Positions 1 to 7,792 of a stretch of 32,772 nt of DNA are shown here, one piece after another. Under the pieces are notes generated by a model that worked only from the letters and a program-made list of their open reading frames with translations, was not told the DNA's origin and ran no database searches. Position 1 is the stretch's first letter. Each line of letters opens with the position of its first letter. Source of the stretch: Methanosarcina sp. Ant1 (GTDB lineage: Archaea > Halobacteriota > Methanosarcinia > Methanosarcinales > Methanosarcinaceae); assembly GCA_001714685.2 (NCBI GenBank), contig MDTP02000070.1, positions 1 through 32,772 on the forward strand, read 5' to 3'. A program made the translations under genes and the position numbers.

Positions 1-369
1 ATTATATTTTACCTGTGATTGTATCAATGATTTTTTAGAAAGATTTTAAGAAATTTGCTTTTACCTTCGAATTTTAAGAGGATACGGAAAATGCTTTATT
101 TGCAAAATGTTTACAAAAGTTTTTTTATTGGGTTTCAAAATAGGATTGAATATCTATTATATAATGGCATCGAATGTTCACTATCGGATGCTCTAAATAA
201 ATTTCAGACCCATAAAAGATTTGAAAAAGGAAACTTAAACCTGAAAAGCAGCAGATACGTGGAAAAAGGCAACGGCTCGGAAATGCTCTTTTCTTTTCGG
301 GTCAGCCAACTAAAAATTAGACGAATCCTGCCGTTTGAGATCCTGCGGGTCTAAATTATGGATGCTGAC
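1..369. other. Intergenic region downstream of aroA
   Basis: This AT-rich stretch lies beyond the 3' end of aroA. The open frames here are short, lack a ribosome binding site and resemble no family I know. I see no RNA gene or clear repeat, so I leave it unassigned. Confidence 0.5.
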
Positions 370-1662
370 TTATTCTTCCGATATCTGCTCAATTTTTACT
401 CCAAGGTTTCGCATATCCTTAAAGAAGTCAGGGTAAGAAATAGATACAGATTCAGTCGTGTCAATTATCGTATCTCCTGCCACCATTCCTGCTATTGCAA
501 GGGCCATAACAATCCTGTGGTCGTGCCAGCCGTGGACTGCTGCTCCATGCATTTTTCCTCCGGTAATGGTCAGGCTGTCCTTTTCTTCTTTAAGGCTGAT
601 TCCAAGCTTTGGGAGTTCGGTTGCTAGGGCACGAAGTCGGTCCGTTTCCTTGTATCGGACATGCTCGGCATTTTCAATCCTGCTCGTCCCTTCAGCAACT
701 GCAGCCAGAACAGCGACTGTCGGAACAAGGTCAGGGGTTGCTCCGGCATCAAAGGTGATGGCTTTTAATTTTTTTCTTCCTCTGACAGTTACATTACCGG
801 CTTCTCTATCCCATGTGATATCTGCTCCCATTTGTTTCAGAGTCTCAATGATCATCTTATCTCCCTGTTTAGAGGGGAAGAGATTTTTGACTGTAACTTC
901 AGACCCATCTGTCATAGCTGCAGCTGCAAGCAGGTAGGATGCAGAGGAAAAGTCACCTGGAACTGTATACTCTTTGAGGTCATACTTCTGTTTCCCAGGA
1001 ATAATGAACCTGATGCCATTTTCATTGTCAGTCTGGATTTTAGCTCCTGCCAGTTCAAGCATTTCCAAAGTTACGTCCACATAAGGCTTTGACTTCAGTT
1101 TTCCTATGATGGAAAGAGTAGTGCTGCTTTCTGTAAGTGGGCAGGCTATAAGAAGGGCAGAGATAAACTGGGAACTGATAGAGCCGTTAATATCCACCTC
1201 CGCTCCCTTTAGTCCACCTTTGACTACAAGTGGAGCTCTCTCATTTCCTCGAGTGGAGCAGGCGCTGACCCCAAGCCTGTTGAGAACTTCAAGAAGAGGC
1301 CCATTAGGGCGGGTGCGAAGGGAATTATCTCCAGTAAGCACCGTGATTCCATCAGTAAGAGCGGCTACTGCGGTCATGAAGCGAAGGGTTGTCCCTGAAT
1401 TTGCAGCATCGATTACATCTTCCGGAACATTGGGTTTTCCATCAACTCCGTGAATAATGAGATTATCTTTATTCTTTTCAATCGAGGCTCCGAACATCTC
1501 GGAAGCCCGGATTGTAGCAAGGGTATCGGCTGAGATCAGAGGGCGGTGAACGATCGATTCTTTTGAAAGGGCTGCCAGGGTTATAGCCCTGTGAGTATAA
1601 CTCTTTGAGGGGGGGGCAAAGACTTCCCCTTTGATTGATGATTTGCCGATAGAAACACGCAT
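370..1662 (-). CDS. aroA: 3-phosphoshikimate 1-carboxyvinyltransferase (EPSP synthase)
   Basis: EPSP synthase transfers the enolpyruvyl group of PEP to shikimate-3-phosphate, the sixth step of the cytoplasmic shikimate pathway to aromatic amino acids. The 430-residue product has the family's usual length and its motifs in order: SKSYTHRA near the N-terminus (phosphate-binding Lys and Arg), NSGTTLRF (the PEP loop, NAGTA in bacteria), RPNGPLLE, SSQFISALL, GDFSSASYLLAA, DLVPT, the RYKETDRL motif and DHRIVMALA near the C-terminus. No active-site residue appears to be missing. The ATG start gives a complete N-terminal beta strand, although the ribosome binding site is weak. It lies about 100 bases downstream of thyA on the same strand and may be co-transcribed with it. 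Function is confident; operon membership is inferred. Confidence 0.96.
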   Translation of the reverse strand: MRVSIGKSSIKGEVFAPPSKSYTHRAITLAALSKESIVHRPLISADTLATIRASEMFGASIEKNKDNLIIHGVDGKPNVPEDVIDAANSGTTLRFMTAVAALTDGITVLTGDNSLRTRPNGPLLEVLNRLGVSACSTRGNERAPLVVKGGLKGAEVDINGSISSQFISALLIACPLTESSTTLSIIGKLKSKPYVDVTLEMLELAGAKIQTDNENGIRFIIPGKQKYDLKEYTVPGDFSSASYLLAAAAMTDGSEVTVKNLFPSKQGDKMIIETLKQMGADITWDREAGNVTVRGRKKLKAITFDAGATPDLVPTVAVLAAVAEGTSRIENAEHVRYKETDRLRALATELPKLGISLKEEKDSLTITGGKMHGAAVHGWHDHRIVMALAIAGMVAGDTIIDTTESVSISYPDFFKDMRNLGVKIEQISEE

Positions 1663-1761
1663 GTATATCAGAGCTCTTCTAATTTTTGTATTGGACGCTT
1701 TTCCGAGATTCAGGTGGCTTTTTTGGTCTTTAGTAATGATTAGAAAGTTAGTTTTAAAGAT

Positions 1762-2415
1762 TCAGTACACACCTTGCACAACATTTTCTACCATATCCCA
1801 GTCATGGTCATAGACATGGGCTGAAATGCTGATAGTAGTTATCGTTCCGGGTTCTACTCCCACCCTGTCAGCCACGTATTCGAGGAGTTTCGAGAGCCCG
1901 TAAAGGTTTGCAGGATATGCTCCCCCGAAATCATGACTTCTGAAAAGAGTGGTGAGATGTACCTTTCCGTCCCTGATCTTGAAGTCATCCAGCATCATGC
2001 AGGGGACCTCATTAACTTTCGTGTCCACAGGCGGGATCCAGGTGACGGCTATTGCTCGCCTGGAGGTGGGACTTTCCTGCAGCTTTTCGATCACGTACTC
2101 AATCTGGTCCACTTCTCCGTTCCAGTTACGAAGGCGCTGCCCGTATGTGTACTCAAAGTCCTGTACGTTTTCTCCCGAGATCAGCTGTTTTGCGTACTCT
2201 TCAAGCCTTTCCTCATTCCAGGCAATATCTTCTGGAATCCTGTCAGTGTAAGGGTCTTCAATGACCACCATCAAGTCCATGAATTCCCTGATCTGGCTTC
2301 CTCTCTCATCAGTAATTACATTCCCGTGATTCCAGATTACATTGAGCCCGCGATACCATGCATCAGAGATACTCTTTGCCCTGATGATCCTGCCAATCTC
2401 AAATTTGTCTTCCAT
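1762..2415 (-). CDS. thyA: Thymidylate synthase, methanogen type
   Basis: The 217-residue product belongs to the short archaeal thymidylate synthase family, which methylates dUMP to dTMP. In methanogens the one-carbon donor is expected to be a methanopterin rather than a folate derivative. Visible features are the candidate nucleophile Cys in VPCMMLDDFKI, the downstream RSHDFGGAYPANLYGL block (the dUMP-binding Arg-Ser-His-Asp region followed by an Asn-Tyr motif), and YTYGQRLRNW in the N-terminal half. It is shorter than bacterial ThyA (about 264 residues), as is normal for this archaeal form. A GGGG ribosome binding site lies about 8 bases before the ATG. An AT-rich TATA-like stretch sits near 2465-2480 on the minus strand. 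aroA follows downstream. Confidence 0.92.
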   Translation of the reverse strand: MEDKFEIGRIIRAKSISDAWYRGLNVIWNHGNVITDERGSQIREFMDLMVVIEDPYTDRIPEDIAWNEERLEEYAKQLISGENVQDFEYTYGQRLRNWNGEVDQIEYVIEKLQESPTSRRAIAVTWIPPVDTKVNEVPCMMLDDFKIRDGKVHLTTLFRSHDFGGAYPANLYGLSKLLEYVADRVGVEPGTITTISISAHVYDHDWDMVENVVQGVY

Positions 2416-2769
2416 TGAAAATTCCCCGATGAAATATCAGGTAGGGTGTGGACAATTAACATAGTAATATAATATTCTGATTTACAAAAAATATCCTTCA
2501 GACCCGATTTTCGTGCTTATTCTTTATCCTTTTCTCTTTATCTATCACTTTTTATAAGTGCTTTCTCTCAGGTGCGTTCTAAAGGCATCTAATTGCATCT
2601 TGATAGCATATAGCATGCTTAATTTAATAGAATTTCGGACGAGAGAAAAATAGAGAAAAAACCTAAAAAACGAGACTGAAAAAAAAGAAACTGAATATAA
2701 AACTCAATGAACAAAACTGATAAAAAGAAACAAAAGATAAAAGAAGGAGTAAAGGCCTGAGAAACGTTC
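2416..2769. other. Intergenic region between thyA and htpX
   Basis: This holds the presumed thyA promoter (AT-rich stretch near 2465-2480, read on the minus strand) and the 3' region of htpX. The part at 2640-2760 is rich in A runs. I see no small gene, hairpin or repeat that I could defend. Confidence 0.5.
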
Positions 2770-3630
2770 TCAGAACCTCATTGCCCTCAGGCGTTTTACC
2801 CTCTCATTGGTTACAGGATGGGTACTAAAGAGAGACTGAATCATCCCTCCCTTGAGGGGATTGACAATGAACATGTGGGCACTGCTTTCTTTTGGCTGCA
2901 CATCTGAGATGCTCGGCTTGAAGTTGGAGTTCCCGTATTCGAGCTTTTCCAGGGCATCGGCAAGTGCCCAGGGTTTTCTACAAATGATGGCTCCTTCCTC
3001 ATCGGCTGCATATTCTCTTGATCTTGATATTGCAAGCTGTATCAGGGTTGCGGCAAGAGGTGCCACAATCGCCATCGCGATGAGGCCTACGATTCCACCA
3101 TTGTCATCATCTCTGCTGCCAAAGCCGCCGAAAATTGCAGCCCACTGCGCCCAGGTGGCCAGCATTGTGATAACTCCTGCAATGGTTGCAGTCACTGCAC
3201 TGATTAGTGTATCTCTGTTCATTACATGTGCCAGCTCGTGTGCCAGCACGCCTTCGATCTCTTCATGAGATAGCAGGTTGAGAATTCCGGTCGTAACAGC
3301 TACAGCAGCATGTTTCGGGTCCCTTCCTGTTGCAAATGCATTTGGCATCCCGGACTCTACGATATATACTTTGGGTTTAGGAAGTTGCGCTTTCATCGCC
3401 AGTCCATCTACGATCCTGTGCAGGTTCGGGGACTCAGCAGGGGTAACTTCTCTTGCCCCGTACATCTTGAGTACTATCTTGTCGCTGTACCAGTAGCTTC
3501 CGAAATTGAGGATTACTGCAAACAGGAATGCAATGATCATTCCGCCCGTACCACCGAAGTAATCTCCAATTAGAATCAGGAGACCTGTAAGGGCAGCAAG
3601 CAAAACTGTAGTTTTTAACATGTTCTTCAT
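2770..3630 (-). CDS. htpX: HtpX-family membrane zinc metalloprotease (M48B)
   Basis: HtpX is a membrane endopeptidase that degrades misfolded membrane proteins. The 286-residue product has two N-terminal hydrophobic segments (about residues 8-25 and 30-48), the zinc motif HELAH at about 131-135, and a third ligand Glu in [11 protein letters not shown] near 206. A second hydrophobic pair lies at about 143-170 and 178-202. The C-terminal [13 protein letters not shown] is typical of the family, and length is normal. Upstream on the minus strand are a TATA-like stretch near 3703-3712 and a short dyad CCCAG/CTGGG (about 3651-3668) in the leader. A GGAGG lies about 17 bases from the ATG, farther than usual, so the ATG three codons downstream is a possible alternative start. 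Function is confident. Confidence 0.95.
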   Translation of the reverse strand: MKNMLKTTVLLAALTGLLILIGDYFGGTGGMIIAFLFAVILNFGSYWYSDKIVLKMYGAREVTPAESPNLHRIVDGLAMKAQLPKPKVYIVESGMPNAFATGRDPKHAAVAVTTGILNLLSHEEIEGVLAHELAHVMNRDTLISAVTATIAGVITMLATWAQWAAIFGGFGSRDDDNGGIVGLIAMAIVAPLAATLIQLAISRSREYAADEEGAIICRKPWALADALEKLEYGNSNFKPSISDVQPKESSAHMFIVNPLKGGMIQSLFSTHPVTNERVKRLRAMRF

Positions 3631-3765
3631 GACTTATCACGCGACGTCCTCCCAGGCTAACGTCTGGGTTTTCAGTCTTTGATTCTTATTTCTGGACTTA
3701 TTTTTATAAATTAGGCCGAGTAGAATCAATTGTATATATACTGAATACGGATATATAGTTCTTAT

Positions 3766-3779
3766 CCTGCATATGCAGG
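3766..3779. promoter_or_regulatory. Perfect 14-bp palindrome, possible operator
   Basis: CCTGCATATGCAGG is a perfect palindrome about 55-60 bases upstream of the htpX TATA-like stretch, in AT-rich DNA. This is the size of site bound by dimeric helix-turn-helix repressors. Assignment to htpX or to a transcript running the other way is inference. Confidence 0.3.
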
Positions 3780-4036
3780 TTGACACAATTGTATTATTTT
3801 ATTTCCTTATTCGTCTAGAATTATTTTCAGATTCCATAAAAACGGAAAATTTATTCTCAAAATGGGAAATTTTATCTATTGTATAGCGCAATTTATTCTT
3901 CTCTTTGACATACACTACCCAGAATCTTAATATTTAGTAATATCTCTGTTTAGCTATATTTACATTTGGTGTATTTTGAGTATCGATTTTGGTTTGAAAT
4001 CAAACGAATTATAAACTCAAAATATATGTATTTATT

Positions 4037-4161
4037 AAAGAGTTCATCCCAAAACCAATTTTATTCTCAAATCAATGAGAGTTTCAGAACTATTTTTCAT
4101 GATCAGAAACTCGATTGATTATTCTAAATTCGAGATTCAGAGAAGCAATTTTAAGTTTTGG
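4037..4161. repeat. Direct repeat, left copy (MITE-like)
   Basis: About 124 bases, beginning AAAGAGTTCATCCCAAAACC and ending near TTTTAAGTTTTGG, recur with high identity at 4694-4817. The ends are roughly complementary (CCCAAAAC near the left, GTTTTGGG at the right), so each copy resembles a small inverted-repeat element. The two copies bracket the winged-helix gene. Confidence 0.75.
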
Positions 4162-4183
4162 GGTCGGCTAATAAGAAGATAAG

Positions 4184-4190
4184 TTTATAA
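4184..4190 (+). promoter_or_regulatory. TATA box for the wHTH gene
   Basis: TTTATAA preceded by a purine-rich stretch fits an archaeal BRE/TATA element. Transcription would start near 4212, giving a leader of about 110 bases that includes the inverted repeat at 4221-4262. Confidence 0.5.
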
Positions 4191-4220
4191 CCGTAGATTG
4201 CTATAGTTAAAGCTCTAAAT

Positions 4221-4262
4221 AATGCGACATTATGCTTGCATATCTACAGTTTATGTCGCATT
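4221..4262. promoter_or_regulatory. 10-bp inverted repeat in the wHTH leader
   Basis: AATGCGACAT (4221-4230) and ATGTCGCATT (4253-4262) are exact reverse complements separated by 22 bases. They lie just downstream of the predicted transcription start. This could be an autoregulatory operator for the adjacent DNA-binding protein, or an RNA hairpin. No binding data can be inferred. Confidence 0.4.
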
Positions 4263-4323
4263 ACTTGCAACTGTGAATATAGCTAATATTAAGAATCACT
4301 TGTGTAGAACAGCCACCTCTGAG

Positions 4324-4614
4324 ATGAAAACAATGGATCCACTAGAAAAAATCTTCGGAAAAACCGCACAGATGACAGTTCTTAAGAATCTAATCGAACG
4401 ACAAAACGAACCAACCTACCTTTCAGGAATAGCTCAGGAAACTGGATTGTCTCACTCCAGCGTATCAAGGGTTATCACACCTTTAGTCGGGTCAGGCATT
4501 ATCCTAGAAAAACCTCTAGGGAAGCAAATCCGAACTTTCCAGGCGAACATGGAAAGCGAGACAACAAAGTTGATAATAGATTTTTACAATAAAATCAATC
4601 AGATGGTAGATTAA
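4324..4614 (+). CDS. Winged helix-turn-helix transcriptional regulator
   Basis: A 96-residue protein, nearly all of it one DNA-binding winged helix. The segment MDPLEKIFGKTAQMTVLKNL is the first helix. ERQNEPTYLSGIAQETGLSHSSVSRVITPL is the helix-turn-helix with the recognition helix around SHSSVSRVI. SGIILEKPLGKQIRTFQANM is the beta wing. The C-terminal helix (TKLIIDFYNKINQMV) could dimerise. It resembles MarR/ArsR-like regulators common in Methanosarcina. The frame is open upstream to an ATG at 4222, but the extra 34 residues do not fit the domain, so I chose the internal ATG. Neither start has a strong ribosome binding site. It is isolated from other genes and flanked by 124-bp direct repeats. 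Confidence 0.8.
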   Translation: MKTMDPLEKIFGKTAQMTVLKNLIERQNEPTYLSGIAQETGLSHSSVSRVITPLVGSGIILEKPLGKQIRTFQANMESETTKLIIDFYNKINQMVD

Positions 4615-4693
4615 GTTAGAATAAAAGAAGCATGGGACGTAGAAAAATTCTGGATAGGACGGACACACTGTTCCTTCTTTCCAAGCTTTACAT

Positions 4694-4817
4694 AAAGAAC
4701 TCATCCCAAAACCAATTTTATTCTCAAATCAATAAGAGTTTCAGAACTATTTTTTTCATGATCCGCTTGATTGATTATTCCAAATTCGAGATTTAGAGAA
4801 GCAATTTTGAGTTTTGG
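4694..4817. repeat. Direct repeat, right copy (MITE-like)
   Basis: Near-identical to 4037-4161, differing by scattered substitutions and small indels. It follows the winged-helix gene by about 80 bases. Confidence 0.75.
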
Positions 4818-4818
4818 A

Positions 4819-4850
4819 ATCAGATCAAAATATATTTTTATAGATCTGAT
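4819..4850. promoter_or_regulatory. Inverted repeat enclosing a TATA-like box
   Basis: ATCAGATC (4819-4826) and GATCTGAT (4843-4850) are exact reverse complements enclosing a TATTTTTATA stretch. The arrangement matches the dyad at 7557-7588. A repressor bound here would occlude the promoter. No obvious gene lies downstream. Confidence 0.35.
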
Positions 4851-4865
4851 TTATCGATGAAAAAT

Positions 4866-5039
4866 GGTTCTTCGTTGTTTTGTGTGAATTGAAAATAATT
4901 GCTCAGTTAGGAAGTTCCCACACCATAGAAAAAATATGATCTTGAATGTGATTTCCCACAAGAAATGTTTTCAATTTTATAGATGTTGAATCGCATTAGA
5001 AATTGATTCTAAATTACCCACTCGAAATAGCGAAGAGCC
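4866..5039 (+). mobile_element. MITE, GGCTCTTCG family, long variant (copy A)
   Basis: The left end GGTTCTTCGTTGTTTTGTGT and right end CGAAGAGCC match the termini of the three 91-bp copies elsewhere in this window. The interior is 174 bp in total and mostly unrelated to the short form. It may be an internal-deletion derivative of a larger insertion sequence. No target duplication is visible. Confidence 0.6.
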
Positions 5040-5134
5040 ATTAATTCTTTATCTTCTTTGTATTTTTTAAAGGCTTTTAGGAGGTTGTCTGATATTTTGG
5101 TAGATTATTGAGAGGTTATTTCATTCTTTCTGCG

Positions 5135-5575
5135 TTATTCCTCTCCCATTTCTTTTCTGAATTCTATGCAATCTCTCTCGACTTCTTCTATCTTGTATTC
5201 CATTTTATTCCCCCTATTTTTGTGCATCTTTGCTTTCAGTTTTATAGTTCTATTAATATTTATGTCGGGTTTTTGGAGGCACTCGAAGGGTTGTTTATTT
5301 GCAAGTTCTTTGATATTTTTAACAATGTGTTCCGGTTCATTTTTAAGTTTAGACTTTTGTTTAATGGATGACCCTAATGTTTTACATGATTAATGGATGA
5401 CCCTAATGTTTTCCATGATTTTCGTTTCATTAGGGGTTAAAATCATACCATTACTGAACAAAAACCCGTATCTTTCTGCGGTTTTCATTTCATCAGGGGT
5501 TAAAAGCATGCCATTGCCGAACAAAAACCCATGTAAAACTGGTTTTGGAAGCTTTTCCTTTATCGTTTCTTTCAT
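5135..5575 (-). pseudogene. Small repeat-containing ORF interrupted by an in-frame TAA
   Basis: Read on the minus strand, an ATG at 5575 opens a 61-codon frame preceded by a good ribosome binding site (GGAG, about 8 bases upstream) and a TATA-like stretch near 5650-5660. The product has two copies of a ~22-residue repeat, GFLF(G/S)NGM(L/I)LTP(D/N)E. The frame ends at TAA (5390-5392), then stays open in the same frame for about 84 codons to 5135. That extension is lysine/glutamate-rich, for example NEPEHIVKNIKELANKQPFE. A 29-bp tandem duplication (5361-5418) sits exactly at the stop, suggesting that it damaged a longer gene. Alternatively the 61-residue peptide is complete. I do not recognise the family. 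Confidence 0.45.
5361..5418. repeat. 29-bp tandem duplication
   Basis: Two adjacent 29-bp copies (5361-5389 and 5390-5418) differ at one base. They coincide with the stop codon that ends the 61-residue minus-strand ORF. Confidence 0.85.
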
Positions 5576-5626
5576 ATGCTGGGTCTCCTATCCTAAATTT
5601 GTAGTCCCCCATTTTGGATTAGGAAT

Positions 5627-5664
5627 ACAGTAACCTATTACCTATCTGATAATATAAATAGTTT
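5627..5664 (-). promoter_or_regulatory. Promoter of the 61-residue ORF, duplicated at 6461-6493
   Basis: On the minus strand a TATA-like CTATTTATATTA precedes AGATAGGTAATAGGTTACTG. The same arrangement (TTATTTATAG, then the same block) occurs on the plus strand at about 6461-6493, pointing the other way. The block lies near the predicted transcription start. Confidence 0.5.
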
Positions 5665-5796
5665 TTTACCTATTGAACGAAGCGACTTCTACAGAAGTTC
5701 TCACACAGTATAAAAATTAGCTGTCCAAATTACGAAAAAAGACACTTTAAACTGCTCCAGAATAGAGAAAAGTATTCCAAGCAGTTTAAATTCTCT

Positions 5797-6327
5797 TCAT
5801 TTCACTTCATATTCCAGCTTCACCAGCCCATTCTCATACCTTTCTACCCTTTCAGTCCTGAATCCTATCTCTTTTCCAATGTGATCAAACAGAGGAATTC
5901 CACTCCCAAGAATTATGGGAACAACGAAAAGAATTAGATCCTGCACAAGGTTTTCCTCAAAAAATACTTTGATAATCTGCGAACCGCCCACGAGCCAGAT
6001 ATCTTCCTCGGTATTTCTTTTGAGCTGGCGCACGAATTCCCCAATGTCCTCGGAAACGAATTCGACATTATTTTCGCGGCGCGTGGGTTCTTTTTGTCTC
6101 GTAAATACGTATGACTTTTTTTCTCTGTAAGTCCACTCGCCGAATTCAAGGGCCTGTTCGTAGGTCTTCCTGCCCATAAGGACTTTGCCGATTGATGCAT
6201 AAAATTCGGAATAACCGTAGTCAGTTTCTGGGTTATTTTCATATTTTGTTAACCAATCAATGCTGCCGTTTTCTCGGGCTATGAAGCCGTCGAGGCTTGT
6301 TGCGATGTAGAGTTTTATTCTTGGCAT
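5797..6327 (-). CDS. Dihydrofolate reductase / RibD C-terminal-domain family protein
   Basis: The 176-residue product matches the stand-alone RibD_C/DHFR-fold family, NADPH-binding reductases whose substrate is often unknown. Visible features are the opening strand KLYIATSLDGFIA, then GSIDWL, GKVLMGRKTYE (the nucleotide-binding GR-T motif), KSYVFTRQ, EEDIWLVGGSQII (the GG loop) and a C-terminal VVPIILGSGIPLF. Length is normal. A GGGAG site lies about 6 bases upstream of the ATG. It stands alone on the minus strand, so context gives no substrate. It is neither a proven folate reductase nor clearly part of riboflavin synthesis; methanogens usually use a separate RibD-like enzyme. Confidence 0.85.
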   Translation of the reverse strand: MPRIKLYIATSLDGFIARENGSIDWLTKYENNPETDYGYSEFYASIGKVLMGRKTYEQALEFGEWTYREKKSYVFTRQKEPTRRENNVEFVSEDIGEFVRQLKRNTEEDIWLVGGSQIIKVFFEENLVQDLILFVVPIILGSGIPLFDHIGKEIGFRTERVERYENGLVKLEYEVK

Positions 6328-6460
6328 ATTTTCTCCCTTTTTATGTGTTATGTGAATAATCTAATTTCAAGCCTATTTTTTAATTCGTCTTAATTTCAGA
6401 AGATGCATAGTTCAAGCCACTCGCAGGCAAACAGAGGAAGATCAACAAATAATAAATTAT

Positions 6461-6493
6461 TTATAGTATTAGATAGGTAATAGGTTACTGTAT
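6461..6493 (+). promoter_or_regulatory. Promoter block shared with 5627-5664
   Basis: TTATTTATAG followed by AGATAGGTAATAGGTTACTG on the plus strand repeats the promoter of the 61-residue ORF. Leader similarity continues weakly through GGACCTACAAAA to GGAGG, but no intact gene follows. Probably the remnant of a paralogous gene. Confidence 0.45.
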
Positions 6494-7156
6494 GTATACT
6501 ATTAAATATGGACCTACAAAACCAAAAAGGAGGTTGAAAAGAAAAAATAAGCAATATGAAAAGTCTCCTAATCACCTTTGTATGGATTTTGCTTGACAAT
6601 GTACATTTGTGATCCAATGGAAATGGAATTATTTAAAGCTTCGAAGTCTTCCAGGAGACAAAAATCTAATCTCGAAAAGTGAACAGGAAAAGAATACCTG
6701 TTAAAAATGGCCAAGAACTCGTCGAAAGACAATCCTTAGATAACCTCCAAAAAATGTGTATTAAACAACCTCCCAACAATCCACCCACCTTCCGCACTGA
6801 ATTTTTGATTTTCGCATTTTTTCTGCTATCAATTTTCATCAAAATGCGGATTTGTCGGAAAATGTGTGCAGGTTTAAACGGATATACGGCGAATATACAG
6901 ATCTAAAAATGATAATATGCAGTTTCCTCCTAATTCGATGCAAACTCTTCATTATTTGATGATATTGCAAAAACGCCAAGAAAAAATATTGGTGACTTTC
7001 GAAAACTGCTGCGGAATGTGGGATCTAATACCTCTCAAAACTCCTGATATATTCTAATCTCTTCTGAATCTTCAAAACTTAACGGCAGGTCACTTTGGAA
7101 AACTGATTTTTAGCACTTAATGGAGTAATCAATCAGAAGCCAGAGATAATAAAAAA

Positions 7157-7247
7157 GGCTCTTCGCTGTTATGTATGGATTTCATCATAAAAACCAAAGC
7201 GGTCTTGAGTTGAAAATCGTCTTACCCATTGAGAATGGCGAAGAGCC
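7157..7247 (+). mobile_element. MITE, GGCTCTTCG family (copy B)
   Basis: 91 bp beginning GGCTCTTCG and ending CGAAGAGCC, with imperfect terminal inverted repeats of about 25 bp. It is highly similar along its length to copies at 10585 and 24881. Flanking octamers ATAAAAAA and AAAAAAAA match at 7 of 8 positions, a possible but low-complexity target duplication. No coding capacity. Confidence 0.8.
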
Positions 7248-7556
7248 AAAAAAAATCTCTTTTTCATTTTGTTGCTCTTATTTTGGCGACATATTGCCTG
7301 GAACGCGACTCCAAAGTAAGTTCATAAGCCTGGATTTTTGAATATATTCATCGATTAACGAATTTCCCCATAAGTAAGGGACTTTTTTGAAAATCGTTTC
7401 GCTAGTTTTTTCGAAATCAAGCCTTCTGAGAAATATCTGTATGAAACTAATCTAACATCTTGCTTAATATTTTTCTACAAACGTAATGACTATGCGTGAA
7501 CATAAACAGGAATAGCAATTCTGTAAGTTTCAAATAAAGACATAAATTACAGGATA

Positions 7557-7588
7557 AATCAGATAAAAAATTTATATAGTATCTGATT
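7557..7588. promoter_or_regulatory. TATA box inside a 9-bp inverted repeat
   Basis: AATCAGATA (7557-7565) and TATCTGATT (7580-7588) are exact reverse complements enclosing TTTATATA (7571-7578). Transcription would start near 7603, leaving a leader of about 190 bases before the protease gene, a length common in Methanosarcina. This is a candidate operator for the surface-protease promoter. Confidence 0.45.
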
Positions 7589-7792
7589 AAATAATTACTA
7601 TCTGTTTGATAAAGACCTGATCCGGAAATAACTGCGTATGAGGTGGTTATCCTCATTTGCAGAATATGGGGACTGGGCGCGAACATGCCTGTTACTTACA
7701 GCAAGGTGTGCAGCCGTCTTTAGTTCTTTTGATCTAAAGATCTTTTGTAGAGTTTGGAGAGGGCGTAAAAGAAAATAAAAAAGGAAGTAAAC

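Larger units (their letters stand above)
3631..4183. other. Intergenic region between the htpX and wHTH genes
   Basis: The genes diverge here. The region contains the htpX promoter, a perfect 14-bp palindrome at 3766-3779, CAATTGTAT occurring twice nearby, and the left copy of a 124-bp direct repeat. I found no coding sequence. Confidence 0.6.
4615..5134. other. Intergenic region with repeats and an orphan promoter
   Basis: This contains the right copy of the 124-bp repeat, a TATA-like stretch enclosed by an inverted repeat (4819-4850), and the longest member of the GGCTCTTCG MITE family (4866-5039). No gene was found downstream of the promoter-like motif on the plus strand. Confidence 0.6.
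6328..7556. other. Long intergenic region
   Basis: About 1.2 kb without a convincing gene. It contains a promoter-like copy (6461-6493) followed by GGAGG and a 17-codon ORF at 6556-6609, which looks like the decayed start of a lost gene. It also holds one 91-bp MITE (7157-7247). Other open frames lack ribosome binding sites and protein-like composition. Confidence 0.55.

Noticed and set aside
458-937. 159-codon plus-strand ORF over aroA
   Set aside because: It is antisense to a clear EPSP synthase and lacks a ribosome binding site or family resemblance.
4222-4323. 34-residue N-terminal extension of the winged-helix protein
   Set aside because: The added residues overlap an inverted repeat, have no ribosome binding site and do not belong to the domain.
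4037-4817. Composite transposon carrying the regulator
   Set aside because: The flanking repeats are too short to encode a transposase and no target duplication was seen; only a weaker cassette hypothesis is kept.
5108-5393. Two plus-strand ORFs rich in Phe, Leu and Ser
   Set aside because: They read the complement of a Lys/Glu-rich minus-strand frame; composition and lack of signals favour the other strand.
6679-6906. 75-codon plus-strand ORF
   Set aside because: No ribosome binding site, no recognisable fold, in decayed intergenic DNA.
7447-7686. 79-codon minus-strand ORF upstream of the protease
   Set aside because: It covers the promoter dyad and has no start signals.
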